40,231 nucleotides of DNA, from positions 1 through 40,231 of the IMG/VR virus record IMGVR_UViG_3300024344_000042. One strand, 5' to 3'. The stretch is from a virus. Positions 1 through 6,657 of this stretch are shown here, in pieces. The translations under genes and the position numbers were made by a program. The notes beneath the pieces are model-generated. The model was not told the origin of the DNA. It made no database searches and saw nothing but the letters and a program-made list of their open reading frames with translations. Position 1 is the stretch's first letter, and the number at the start of each line of letters is the position of its first letter.

Positions 1-8
1 CCGACGTT

Positions 9-305
9 GTGACGCGGGTCAACTATCGGCTGACGGCGCGTGAAGGCGATTTGAGCGTAACGGACGTTTACGGGCGGATTGCGATCCCGGCGCCAAAGGC
101 GGGGCAACCATTCGTTGACTTTTCCGTGTTCGTGCCGGTCGATGGCGAAAGCGCCGCCGACCTCGACGCACGCAAGGCGCGCATCCTGGATTTCGCGGCG
201 CAGGTCGCAGGGCCGACATTTGTTACCGATTGCGAGGCCAAGGCGTTGGCGCAATTGCAACGGTTGCAGGGCGCCCAAACGGAAACGAGTGTGAGCATCC
301 TATGA
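9..305 (+). CDS. Hypothetical phage protein, possibly 5'-truncated
   Basis: A 98-residue ORF if translation starts at the GTG at position 9, but the frame is open to the window edge, so the true start may lie upstream. I do not recognise the family. It is acidic, without a signal peptide or membrane helix; the second half (AADLDARKARILDFAAQ, then CEAKALAQLQRL) looks helical. It overlaps the next small gene by four bases (ATGA-type junction) and sits where the end of a tail module would be, just before lysis cassette A. The equivalent position before cassette B holds an unrelated 234-residue gene. Confidence 0.55.
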   Translation: MTRVNYRLTAREGDLSVTDVYGRIAIPAPKAGQPFVDFSVFVPVDGESAADLDARKARILDFAAQVAGPTFVTDCEAKALAQLQRLQGAQTETSVSIL

Positions 306-451
306 ACCCGGAAATCTTGCTGCAAATCATTCATGACTTGAAAGCCGAAACGCTGAACCTTGCCAAGCAGGCGCGCGCGGAAATCGCGGCGCGCGACGCC
401 AAGATCGAGGAACTTGAAGAACAGGTTGCGCAAAACGCCGGCAACGGTTGA
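302..451 (+). CDS. Small coiled-coil protein
   Basis: A 49-residue protein starting at ATG 302, overlapping the preceding stop. Residues about 10-43 form a continuous charged amphipathic helix with heptad-like spacing (LKAETLNLAKQ, AKIEELEEQV), so a short coiled coil is likely. No family recognised. It ends about 100 bases before the first lysis-cassette gene. Its counterpart is missing from cassette B, so it belongs to the variable edge of this cassette. Confidence 0.5.
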   Translation: MNPEILLQIIHDLKAETLNLAKQARAEIAARDAKIEELEEQVAQNAGNG

Positions 452-554
452 GCCGACACCGGGCCGGGCGGTCACATAACAACACAACCCCGGCGGCATT
501 AAGCCTACTGAAACGGAATGAAAGGGCGCGGCTGCGGGGTTGCGTGCGTTGGGG

Positions 555-863
555 ATGAGCGATGAACAAGCGAAACTTGCTGACCTGATTGGCAAGATGG
601 AAGCCATTGTTGCCGGTGGCGTCGCGGGGGATGCGGCCGCGGCCTCGTATGTGTTCAACCGGGATGAAGTGTCGGCATTGCGGAAGATCATCAAGGATGT
701 GCCGGTCTTGCTGAAGATTATCAAGCTTTACAGCCGGTTGGAAGGCTTTGTTTTTGTATCCGGGCGCGGCGCGGCGGTGGTGATCTTTCTTGTGGTGTTG
801 ATCGTCAACGCTGAGCGGCTACTTGACTTCGCGCGCGCGTTACTTTTGGGGAAACCGCCATGA
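555..863 (+). CDS. Lysis-cassette single-TM membrane protein (copy A)
   Basis: Predicted 102-residue protein. The N-terminal part is soluble and helical (QAKLADLIGKMEAI), followed by a C-terminal hydrophobic segment, GRGAAVVIFLVVLIVNAERL, that should span the membrane once. I start it at ATG 555 because the homologue at 33703-33978 starts at the matching MSxxQAKLADLIGKM; an upstream TTG at 540 is also in frame. A short stretch (RKIIKDVPVL) is absent from copy B. It opens the lysis cassette and overlaps the next gene by four bases. It may be a holin-type or endolysin-regulating membrane protein; function is inferred only from position and topology. Confidence 0.75.
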   Translation: MSDEQAKLADLIGKMEAIVAGGVAGDAAAASYVFNRDEVSALRKIIKDVPVLLKIIKLYSRLEGFVFVSGRGAAVVIFLVVLIVNAERLLDFARALLLGKPP

Positions 864-1366
864 AAATTCTGCGAGGCATCCGGCTGGCGCTTTTCTGGGC
901 GTTTGTGCTGACCTATGTCGGCGGCGCGGTGTTGCCGGCGTCGACGTTGTGGTTCGATCCGGGCGAGGTTGAGTTTTCAGACGCCATCGAAGGCCGGTCG
1001 CCTGCACTGCGCTATAGCAGGACAATTCACAGGCCGTCGTTGATCAAATATGTCGTGCTGGTCCGGGAAGTGGTGCCGGGTGGGTTTAACCTGACGGTGT
1101 GTGAGGCGCCAAGCGGGCCGTTCACATACCAGCCGACATCCGGGCCGGTGATAGGCAAGGATTTGGCATGGTGGGCACCATCGGATCCACGGTGCCGACA
1201 CCTGCCGGCGGGCACCTACCAGGTTGAAACGGTGTGGACGATCGTGCAGCCGCTGGGCGACTTGTTGCCAATTTGGATGCAGTGGTTATCATGGGCCACG
1301 CCGCCAAAGCGGGTGCGTCGTGAAAGTGAGCCTTTCACGATCTTGCCGCGCAAGGGCGAGGATTGA
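860..1366 (+). CDS. Membrane-anchored periplasmic lysis-cassette protein (copy A)
   Basis: Predicted 168 residues with one N-terminal membrane helix (RLALFWAFVLTYVGGAVLP, about residues 7-25) and a large domain that should face the periplasm. Two cysteines (VCEAP and DPRCRHL) could pair there, and the motif LWFDPGEVEFSDAI just after the helix is identical or nearly so in copy B (33975-34490). I do not know the family. The constant position between the first membrane protein and the endolysin, in two cassettes with different endolysins, suggests a role in lysis or envelope modification rather than in one enzyme's chemistry. Confidence 0.75.
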   Translation: MKILRGIRLALFWAFVLTYVGGAVLPASTLWFDPGEVEFSDAIEGRSPALRYSRTIHRPSLIKYVVLVREVVPGGFNLTVCEAPSGPFTYQPTSGPVIGKDLAWWAPSDPRCRHLPAGTYQVETVWTIVQPLGDLLPIWMQWLSWATPPKRVRRESEPFTILPRKGED

Positions 1367-1381
1367 AAACCGGAGGGCAAT

Positions 1382-2050
1382 GTGCACGTCTCGGACCAAG
1401 GCTTGATTGAAATCTGCGAATACGAGGGGATCGTGCCGGCGCCTTACCGCGATAGCGTCGGCGTCTGGACCTACGGCGTTGGGCATACGTCGGCGGCGGG
1501 TGGTGTGGATCCACGCGAGATGAACGGGCGTTATCCGGGCGCCGACGAGATCGACGCGGCGGTTGACCGGGCGCTTGCGGTGTTCCGCGCGGACGTCGTC
1601 AAGTATGAAAACCGGGTCAACGCGGCAATCAAGGTGCCGTTGGCACAACATCAATTCGACGCGCTGGTCAGCTTCGACATCAACACGGGCGGGATCAACC
1701 GCGCCAAACTGACGGCGGCAATCAATGCGCGCAACCCGGATGCTGCGCGGCATTTCTTCGGATGGTTGAAGCCGCCGGAGATACGCGGGCGGCGCACGGC
1801 TGAACACGATCTGTTTGTGAGCGGCGATTATGCGGCGAACGGTGACCGGGTGCCGGTTTGGCGGACGGATGGCAAGGGCAACCTGGCGGGCATTCTGGAA
1901 ACTGTGTCGGGCGCGGAAATCTTGCGCAGGATGGGCGGAACACACCCGCCGCTTGACCATGTGCCTGCCAAAGCTGTTCCGGGCGTCCTGGGCGCCCTCG
2001 TGGCCGCGTTGGGGCAATTGCTGGCGCGTATTGGAAGGAAGGCAACATGA
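1382..2050 (+). CDS. GH24 phage lysozyme (endolysin)
   Basis: Muramidase expected to cleave the MurNAc-GlcNAc bond of peptidoglycan. It starts at GTG 1382 with a GGAGG five bases upstream. The T4-lysozyme catalytic triad spacing E-x8-D-x5-T is present: E15, D24 and T30 within EGIVPAPYRDSVGVWTYGVG. No signal peptide is present, so export needs a holin. The 222-residue length exceeds the usual 150-170, the extra being a C-terminal tail ending in a hydrophobic helix (GVLGALVAALGQLLARI). The homologous cassette B carries a GH19-type enzyme at this slot, so the endolysin has been exchanged between otherwise matching cassettes. Confidence 0.93.
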   Translation: MHVSDQGLIEICEYEGIVPAPYRDSVGVWTYGVGHTSAAGGVDPREMNGRYPGADEIDAAVDRALAVFRADVVKYENRVNAAIKVPLAQHQFDALVSFDINTGGINRAKLTAAINARNPDAARHFFGWLKPPEIRGRRTAEHDLFVSGDYAANGDRVPVWRTDGKGNLAGILETVSGAEILRRMGGTHPPLDHVPAKAVPGVLGALVAALGQLLARIGRKAT

Positions 2051-2271
2051 GATACGTCCATCCAAAGTCAATGACATGGTGGGCCGGGGTGGCGTCCATC
2101 GCGACGGGCGCGGCCAAGATCGCGTTTGCCACCAGCGTGCCGTTTGCTGAGTTGGGCCACCTTGTTTCTTTGCTGGCTGGCACGGGCGACAGTTCGTCGG
2201 CGGCGTTGATCTATCTCGGGCTTGGCCTGATCGGCGTCCGGGACAAGATGGAACGCGGGTTTGCGACATGA
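2047..2271 (+). CDS. Two-TM holin candidate (copy A)
   Basis: Small 74-residue membrane protein with two predicted hydrophobic segments, TWWAGVASIATGAAKIAFA and SSSAALIYLGLGLIGV, separated by a short loop, and a charged C-terminus (RDKMERG). It overlaps the endolysin stop by four bases and the following Rz-like gene by four bases. Size, topology and placement between endolysin and spanins fit a class II holin. The homologue at 35307-35534 is about two-thirds identical and lies next to a different endolysin, which fits a non-specific hole-forming role. Confidence 0.75.
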   Translation: MRYVHPKSMTWWAGVASIATGAAKIAFATSVPFAELGHLVSLLAGTGDSSSAALIYLGLGLIGVRDKMERGFAT

Positions 2272-2534
2272 TCGAGGCGTTGCTTTCCCTGATTGGTGGG
2301 GGCGCGGGCGGCATTGTTACCGGGGTTGTTGCGCTGCTTGCTGCGCTGGCGGGCTTGTGGGGCTGGGGCAAAAAGCGGGAACGCGATGGGCGGTTGCGTG
2401 AACGCGGGCGGCAAGCGGATGCCCAAGCCCGGGCCGCCGCGCAACTCAAGGAGAGACTGGATGATGTTGAACAAAATCTTCCCGGCGGCGCTGATGCTGC
2501 TCGTGAACGCCTGCGTCGCCGCGCCCCCGACTGA
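2268..2534 (+). CDS. Rz-like inner-membrane spanin (copy A)
   Basis: 88-residue i-spanin candidate: N-terminal membrane segment (GGIVTGVVALLAALAGLWGWG, residues about 11-31), then a long charged helix (KKRERDGRLRERGRQADAQ and onward) predicted to form a periplasmic coiled coil. It would pair with the outer-membrane lipoprotein encoded inside its own 3' half in another frame to disrupt the outer membrane at lysis. The nested arrangement is the classic lambda Rz/Rz1 layout, and it is repeated in cassette B. Confidence 0.8.
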   Translation: MIEALLSLIGGGAGGIVTGVVALLAALAGLWGWGKKRERDGRLRERGRQADAQARAAAQLKERLDDVEQNLPGGADAARERLRRRAPD

Positions 2535-2667
2535 CACCCGCGCCACCTTCTGCGCAGGCATGGCCTCGGCCGTGGCCGACGTGGGGGCAACCGTGCCGGA
2601 CCATGGCGCGGACGATTTCGTGATTGCCGTGGACAGGCTGGTCAGGACACTAGATGCCGGGTGTTGA
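2461..2667 (+). CDS. Rz1-like outer-membrane lipoprotein spanin (copy A)
   Basis: 68-residue ORF starting at ATG 2461 (or 2464), in a different frame from the Rz-like gene and overlapping its last 74 bases. The N-terminus has a lipoprotein signal: hydrophobic FPAALMLLVNAC with a lipobox cysteine, followed by VAAPPTDTR. The mature part is about 50 residues. This is the o-spanin partner of the preceding gene. The copy in cassette B (35727-35933) keeps the same start context, lipobox and end (DAGC). Confidence 0.8.
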   Translation: MMLNKIFPAALMLLVNACVAAPPTDTRATFCAGMASAVADVGATVPDHGADDFVIAVDRLVRTLDAGC

Positions 2668-2968
2668 TCTGGCGGGCCTTGCGCTGAGTGCCGCGCTGGC
2701 AACCGGGCCGGTCATGGCGCAATCTGACGCACCTAGATGCGGACCGCGCGCTGCCGCTGCCGAAACGTTGGCGACGCGCTACGGCGAGGCGGTTCGTTTT
2801 GTCGGCATAATCAACGCGGCGGCGGTGGTTGAAGTCTGGGCGTCGGATGCCAGCGGCACCTGGACGCTTTTGGTTACGAACGCGGCAGGCGAAACGTGCG
2901 TTATTTTCACGGGGGGCAGCGCGACATTCGGGGCCGCGCCAAAGGAGCCGGCCGGCAGCGGCGGGTGA
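2654..2968 (+). CDS. Small exported protein closing lysis cassette A
   Basis: 104 residues with an N-terminal signal-like stretch (LAGLALSAALATGPVMAQS) and probable cleavage after MAQ or VMA. The mature domain has two cysteines (RCGPRAA and ETCVIF) and beta-rich segments VVEVWAS and TWTLLVT that are shared with the copy at 35920-36237. It starts inside the Rz1 frame, overlapping it by 14 bases. Family not recognised. Strict co-conservation with spanins suggests a periplasmic role during lysis or superinfection, but this is inference. Confidence 0.7.
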   Translation: MPGVDLAGLALSAALATGPVMAQSDAPRCGPRAAAAETLATRYGEAVRFVGIINAAAVVEVWASDASGTWTLLVTNAAGETCVIFTGGSATFGAAPKEPAGSGG

Positions 2969-3053
2969 CATTCGGACTTGTGCTTTGCCACTGCGCGGCG
3001 GGACCGCTTTTAGCGTCAAAACATTTCCAATTGCTTCGGTGGCTTAGCCCGGT

Positions 3054-3124
3054 CCGTCGGCTTCCAAATCCACTGCCCCGAGGCCGTGGGCAGCTGCGAG
3101 AGTGCGCCACGCATATCCCGCTGC
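3054..3124 (-). pseudogene. Remnant 3' end of the methyltransferase gene left behind the HNH insertion
   Basis: On the minus strand this stretch encodes a C-terminus nearly identical to the last 23 residues of the methyltransferase copy at 39321 (pattern YAWRTLAxAHGLGAVDLEA, then a TAA). In copy A it lies downstream of the HNH gene and is detached from the methyltransferase, which has its own slightly different ending ([17 protein letters not shown]). It is therefore a displaced gene end, evidence that the HNH segment was inserted into the methyltransferase 3' region. Confidence 0.75.
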
Positions 3125-3128
3125 CAAA

Positions 3129-3563
3129 TTATGTACGACGCGAAAGCCGGGTGCGTCTGGCTAACTGGTAGCGGCAATGCTTCGAGCAGGTCTTGGACCT
3201 CCCCCGCGTTTTCGCAGGCGGCGCATATTCGTTCCCACACCATTCGCACGGCTTCACCTTCGGATGTTTGCTGTGATGCAGGCTGGAATGCTCTTGAATG
3301 GTCAAAACTTCCAAGTTTTCGATTCGATTGTCGCGCTTGTTGCCGTTCTTGTGGTGGACGTGTTCGTTCGTCTTGAGTTGTCGTCCGAGATGGGTTTCCA
3401 TTACCGCCCTGTGTTCGGTGGTCGGCGTCCCGTCCCTGTGTGTCTGGACGTACCATCGTCCCGTCCGGCGGCTCACGTTGAAGCAACTTCTGCAACAGTA
3501 TTTGTTCCGGGGCCGTTCGGCTGGAAACGTACCGCCGCAGGCTTCGCATGTTTTCTGTATCAT
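3129..3563 (-). CDS. HNH endonuclease, free-standing homing type
   Basis: 144-residue HNH nuclease. Two zinc-binding clusters flank the core: CEACG...CCRSC (residues 6-27) and CEWCG...CSKHC (106-130). The core is typical of the HNH_3 group found in phage homing enzymes: [20 protein letters not shown] followed by [11 protein letters not shown]. The start codon overlaps the methyltransferase stop (AAATGA). Comparison with the copy at the right end shows that this gene plus the last ~35 methyltransferase codons replaces about 40 bases there, so it marks an insertion. It probably spreads by cutting methyltransferase genes that lack it. Confidence 0.9.
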   Translation of the reverse strand: MIQKTCEACGGTFPAERPRNKYCCRSCFNVSRRTGRWYVQTHRDGTPTTEHRAVMETHLGRQLKTNEHVHHKNGNKRDNRIENLEVLTIQEHSSLHHSKHPKVKPCEWCGNEYAPPAKTRGRSKTCSKHCRYQLARRTRLSRRT

Positions 3564-4765
3564 TTAACGATCCCTTGTAGCCCGTGCGCCCCTGCCAGCG
3601 TTTGCCATGCGTAGGCCGCTGTGATGGGCACGACGGCGTTGCCAAGGACGCGCAAAAGAGGTGATCGGGCGGAAAGCACATCAACCAGCTTACGAAAAGC
3701 GGGTTCAGGCGCCGCTTGTCCCGTGACCGCCACAGCCGCCGCGTGATGGTTCGCCCATGCCGCCGCATCGCGTAGCGCAATAGCCGGTAATAGGTCGGGC
3801 GGGGTTCGACGCCAGGCTTCGAAGTCGTCGGGCCTGGGGGCGTGAATGCTTGTTCGGCGGCAAAGTCCAACATGTCCAACCGGCTCTTTCCGTCCCGCCG
3901 CGTTACTGAACCCGGGCTGCTGCCCTTCTGGTCGCGCGCCGCTGGCGTCGGCCAGTTCGCCGCTTGCGCTGGCAGCGGTGTCCCGCCCGTGCCGAACGCT
4001 TGGTTCGGCCCGCCTTTTTCCGCGTCCGATGCTCGCGGCGTTCCCCAGAGCGCCAAGGCCATCGCTTCCGCTTTCCGAGTGAAATCGTTGTTGCCCGCCG
4101 CGCTGTTCCCGTTCTGTGCGGGAGTTCCGGCCATCGGAGTCGGCCAGTTCTGAGCGTCGGTCGGCAGGCAGCGGTTCCCCGCGTGCCTCTGCCCCGTCTT
4201 TTGCCCCGACCCGCGCGCCGTCACGTCGTGGGCTTGTGGCGTCGTCCATGCCCGTGCTGTATGCAACGCAGAACCAGCGCAGCCGTTCATGTGCCGCGCC
4301 TGTTTCTTCCGCAGAGAATAGGCCAACCGCAGGCGTGAAACCCATTCCCCATAACTCTCGCAATACGGCCTCTGCGCCGAGGCTGGTGTGGCCCGCGACG
4401 TTTTCAAGGAAAACCCATCGCGGGGAACATTCGCGGATGATGCGGGCGACATGGGGCCATAGGTGTCGGGGGTCGTCTGCGCCGCGACGTTGTCCCGCTT
4501 GGGAAAACGGCTGGCATGGATAGCCGGCGGTGACGGTGTCAACGATGCCGCGCCACGGGTAGCCGCTGAATGTTTTGACGTCGTCCCAGATCGGGGCAGC
4601 GGCAAGGTATCCGGCGCGCTGGGCGGCGATGATGGTTTGCCGAGGGTAGTCTTCCCATTCAACATAGGCGGCGGCGGCAAAGCCCGGCTCGGCAAGTTCA
4701 AGGCCCATGTCAAGTCCGCCGCCGCCTGCACAGAGGCTGAGGCCGCGTCGGGGAGGTAATGCCAT
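3560..4765 (-). CDS. C5 cytosine-specific DNA methyltransferase (copy A)
   Basis: 401-residue enzyme that should transfer a methyl group from SAM to C5 of cytosine, probably protecting phage DNA from restriction. Motif I is [13 protein letters not shown] (residues 9-21), motif IV the catalytic [10 protein letters not shown] (Cys84), motif VI FLENV (119-123), and motif X LGNAVVP near 375. The middle contains repeated AD/GN-type segments ([21 protein letters not shown]), with 55 residues more than copy B. The gene is expressed leftwards after the DUF7694-like gene, one base apart. No cognate restriction nuclease is adjacent. Confidence 0.93.
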   Translation of the reverse strand: MALPPRRGLSLCAGGGGLDMGLELAEPGFAAAAYVEWEDYPRQTIIAAQRAGYLAAAPIWDDVKTFSGYPWRGIVDTVTAGYPCQPFSQAGQRRGADDPRHLWPHVARIIRECSPRWVFLENVAGHTSLGAEAVLRELWGMGFTPAVGLFSAEETGAAHERLRWFCVAYSTGMDDATSPRRDGARVGAKDGAEARGEPLPADRRSELADSDGRNSRTEREQRGGQQRFHSESGSDGLGALGNAASIGRGKRRAEPSVRHGRDTAASASGELADASGARPEGQQPGFSNAAGRKEPVGHVGLCRRTSIHAPRPDDFEAWRRTPPDLLPAIALRDAAAWANHHAAAVAVTGQAAPEPAFRKLVDVLSARSPLLRVLGNAVVPITAAYAWQTLAGAHGLQGIVK

Positions 4766-4766
4766 A

Positions 4767-5117
4767 TCATTTCGGCCCCACGAAGACCGCCGGCGGGCGC
4801 GGGATTTCGGCGTTTTGCGGCCGCCACAGGTGCAGCGTGTGCGGGTGGCAATTCACGTAATCCGTCAGCGGCGGGTGGATCTGGATGACCGTCTCATCAT
4901 CATCAAAGAACGCGCGCCGCGTTGCCTCCATCTCGACCCAATTCGGGCAACGGTTTGGCAAGCTGACGCTGACGTGATCCCAGCCGCCGCCGTCCGAGGC
5001 TATGACGCGCAGGTCAACGCCGGTTCTCGGGTGTGCCAACAAAAACGCGCCACCATCGGCTCCCAAGTCGACAACCTTCACGCGGTCGTCGGCGCGGACA
5101 TCTGCCAGCCGCTTCAC
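4767..5117 (-). CDS. DUF7694-like phage protein
   Basis: 116 residues, function unknown. The segment WDHVSVSLPNRCPNWVEMEA, then VIQIHPPLTDYVNCHPHTLHLW and IPRPPAVFVG, is the pattern I associate with the small phage family DUF7694, often found beside methyltransferase or anti-defence genes. It overlaps the upstream Acb2-like gene by four bases and ends one base before the methyltransferase start, so the three are presumably co-translated. No membrane helix or signal peptide. Confidence 0.7.
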   Translation of the reverse strand: MKRLADVRADDRVKVVDLGADGGAFLLAHPRTGVDLRVIASDGGGWDHVSVSLPNRCPNWVEMEATRRAFFDDDETVIQIHPPLTDYVNCHPHTLHLWRPQNAEIPRPPAVFVGPK

Positions 5118-5314
5118 GCGACCGCCAGGTCGAGAGCGGCGCGCAACATGCAGTCCCTGGCCTCGAGCAGCTTGCGCAGGCCGGCGGATTTCTCGGGGCC
5201 GTCGGGCAGCATGGCCTCGAGGTCCTCGGCGAGGTCGCCGAACGGGGCGCTGACAACCTGCAGGTGGGCCGGCAGGTGTGTGTAGGCGAAGTGCCTCAGG
5301 ATCGGGGTTTTCAT
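5114..5314 (-). CDS. Acb2/Tad1-hairpin-like protein, candidate anti-CBASS nucleotide sponge
   Basis: 66 residues starting at ATG 5314 with AAAGGA upstream. The sequence reads as a helical hairpin: YTHLPAHLQVVSAPFGDLAE, then LPDGPEKSAGLRKLLEARD and CMLRAAL. That order matches my memory of the Acb2 family, whose members form hexamers that bind cyclic di- and trinucleotides and so block CBASS effectors. Sequestration of CBASS or Thoeris signals is known for the family; here it is inferred. It sits in a leftward operon under probable repressor control, ahead of a methyltransferase, which would make a small anti-defence module. Confidence 0.75.
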   Translation of the reverse strand: MKTPILRHFAYTHLPAHLQVVSAPFGDLAEDLEAMLPDGPEKSAGLRKLLEARDCMLRAALDLAVA

Positions 5315-5483
5315 CGCGGGTCCTTTCAAGCTTTGGGCATCGGGCGGCGGTTCGCCCCGCACTGATCGGCCAGCGCAGGCGGGGCGGTTCCCGGAAACAA
5401 GGTGCCTTTCGAGGTTTGTGCCCGGGTGTGCGCGCCGCTCGTCGCGCCCCGGGGGCCGGATGGGTTGCTGAGCGGGGTTCGGG

Positions 5484-5849
5484 TCACGTAGCCGGGGTGT
5501 CCGGCTTGCCGCGGCGCGGGCCGACCGTCGAAAGCACGGCGTTGTAGATCGCCTCGCGATAGGCTGGGGTGGGGGCGACGGTGTCATCCCACGTGAAATG
5601 CACGCGGTGTCCGCGCGCCGCGTCCTCGATGGTCAGGCAGCGCGTGATATCGTCGTCGATTTCGCCGGCGCGCGTGATGGCGTGGCGCAGCTGGTCGAGA
5701 AAGTGCGGCAACCAGGTGCCGTCATCTTCGCCGAGCATATCCGCATGCGCGGCGATAGCGTCGGCGGCCGCGGTGGGGCCCATGCGGCGGACGGCATCGG
5801 CGAAGGCCGTCAGGCTTCCGATCAGGCGGGTTTCGGATGTGGTGGTCAT
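5484..5849 (-). CDS. Hypothetical early-left protein
   Basis: 121 residues, soluble, mostly helical in the first two-thirds (LIGSLTAFADAVRRM, AAADAIAAHADML, FLDQLRHAITRAGEID) with a hydrophilic C-terminal third (HRVHFTWDD). I do not recognise a family. It follows a small membrane-protein gene by about 27 bases in the same leftward transcript. About 170 bases without a gene separate it from the Acb2-like gene; that gap holds G+C-rich inverted repeats but no clear terminator. Confidence 0.6.
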   Translation of the reverse strand: MTTTSETRLIGSLTAFADAVRRMGPTAAADAIAAHADMLGEDDGTWLPHFLDQLRHAITRAGEIDDDITRCLTIEDAARGHRVHFTWDDTVAPTPAYREAIYNAVLSTVGPRRGKPDTPAT

Positions 5850-5876
5850 GCGGTGCGTCCTTGTTTCGGTGCGGCG

Positions 5877-6131
5877 TCAGAACAGGCCGGCGGCCCAGGC
5901 GGCGAGGGCGCCGAGGGCGACCAGGCCAAGGTGGATCGCGTAGGCCCGCCACAGGCGGCGCCGCGCGGCCCAGGCCTGGCGGCGGTGATAGCCGGCCAGG
6001 GCGCCGGCCCAGTCGCGGCGTTCGACGGGGGGAAGGGCTGGAACGCCTGAGTGGTCCCTTCCCCCCGGAGCCCGCGCGCGACGGGAGGCGAAGCGCGGGG
6101 CGGTGGTGTCGTTGGCGGCCGGCGGGGTCAT
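5877..6131 (-). CDS. Small protein with C-terminal membrane helix
   Basis: 84 residues. A basic, disordered N-terminal half (RFASRRARAPGG) and an Arg-rich linker (RRQAWAARRRLWR) lead into a single C-terminal hydrophobic segment, IHLGLVALGALAAWAAGLF, ending at the C-terminus, so it may be tail-anchored. The start overlaps the stop of the upstream gene by four bases. No family recognised. Its position in a cluster of unrelated tiny genes is typical of phage host-takeover or anti-defence loci. Confidence 0.55.
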   Translation of the reverse strand: MTPPAANDTTAPRFASRRARAPGGRDHSGVPALPPVERRDWAGALAGYHRRQAWAARRRLWRAYAIHLGLVALGALAAWAAGLF

Positions 6132-6457
6132 GCGCGGCACACCGTGTGGCCCAGCTTGGCGGCCATGTGCAGGGTGTAGTCGCAGGCCGCGGCGTGGGCG
6201 CGCCCCTCGGCCGCGGCCAGGCGGTCCGGGATGTGGCGGGCTTCGACCTGGTCGGCCAGCGCACGCAGCAGCGCGGCGGTGGCGCCGGGGGCGTCGGCGG
6301 CCATGCTGCGGGCCATGACCACGGCGATCACCGGGGCCAGCGTGGCCGGGTGGGCGCGGGTTTCGGCGGCGGCTATGGCCAGCGCGCCGTCCAGCGCGTC
6401 GGCGACGAGGGCGTAGATGCTGGCGGTCTGGGCGCCCGAGGCCTGGAGAACGGTCAT
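6128..6457 (-). CDS. Small alpha-helical hypothetical protein
   Basis: 109 residues, Ala-rich and almost entirely helical (YALVADALDGALAIAAAE, VIAVVMARSMAAD, AALLRALADQVEARHIPDRL), with two cysteines near the end. No signal peptide; the helices are amphipathic rather than membrane spanning. No recognised domain. It is linked to both neighbours by four-base start/stop overlaps, so it is translationally coupled within the early-left operon. Confidence 0.6.
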   Translation of the reverse strand: MTVLQASGAQTASIYALVADALDGALAIAAAETRAHPATLAPVIAVVMARSMAADAPGATAALLRALADQVEARHIPDRLAAAEGRAHAAACDYTLHMAAKLGHTVCRA

Positions 6458-6657
6458 GCGGCCTGCCCCTTCGCGGCGGCGCCGATCCGGCGGTGCGCGT
6501 CGGCAACCTGGGCGCCGAGGCTGGCAACCTCGTCGACGTGGTCGGCGGCAAGGTGGTCGATGTTGCCCTCGAGCAGTGCCATGCGCCCGGCCAGGCGTTC
6601 GACGGCCAGCTCCAGCGTGTGGAGGCGGGCCTCGAGCATCAAGTGGCGGCTTTTCAT
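6454..6657 (-). CDS. Small coiled-coil protein
   Basis: 67 residues, a single predicted coiled coil: LEARLHTLELAVERLAGRMA and ALLEGNIDHLAADHVDEVAS show leucines at heptad spacing. Function unknown; such short phage coiled-coil proteins usually act by binding a host or phage partner. It overlaps both neighbouring genes by four bases and is the second gene of the leftward operon. Confidence 0.6.
   Translation of the reverse strand: MKSRHLMLEARLHTLELAVERLAGRMALLEGNIDHLAADHVDEVASLGAQVADAHRRIGAAAKGQAA

Larger units (their letters stand above)
3016..4452 (-). other. Alternate-frame ORF overlapping methyltransferase A
   Basis: In the +1 frame relative to the methyltransferase an ORF stays open for 611 codons (4851 to 3016); 4452 is one possible ATG. 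It contains motifs that recur in phage proteins: [19 protein letters not shown], several W(P/G)TP repeats with [20 protein letters not shown], and at the end MRGALSQLPTASGQWIW. The frame continues through the 0.5-kb HNH insertion and rejoins the conserved ending. Similar database proteins may themselves be shadow ORFs of methyltransferases, and GC-rich DNA leaves such frames open, so I list it as a candidate overlapping gene only. Confidence 0.3.
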
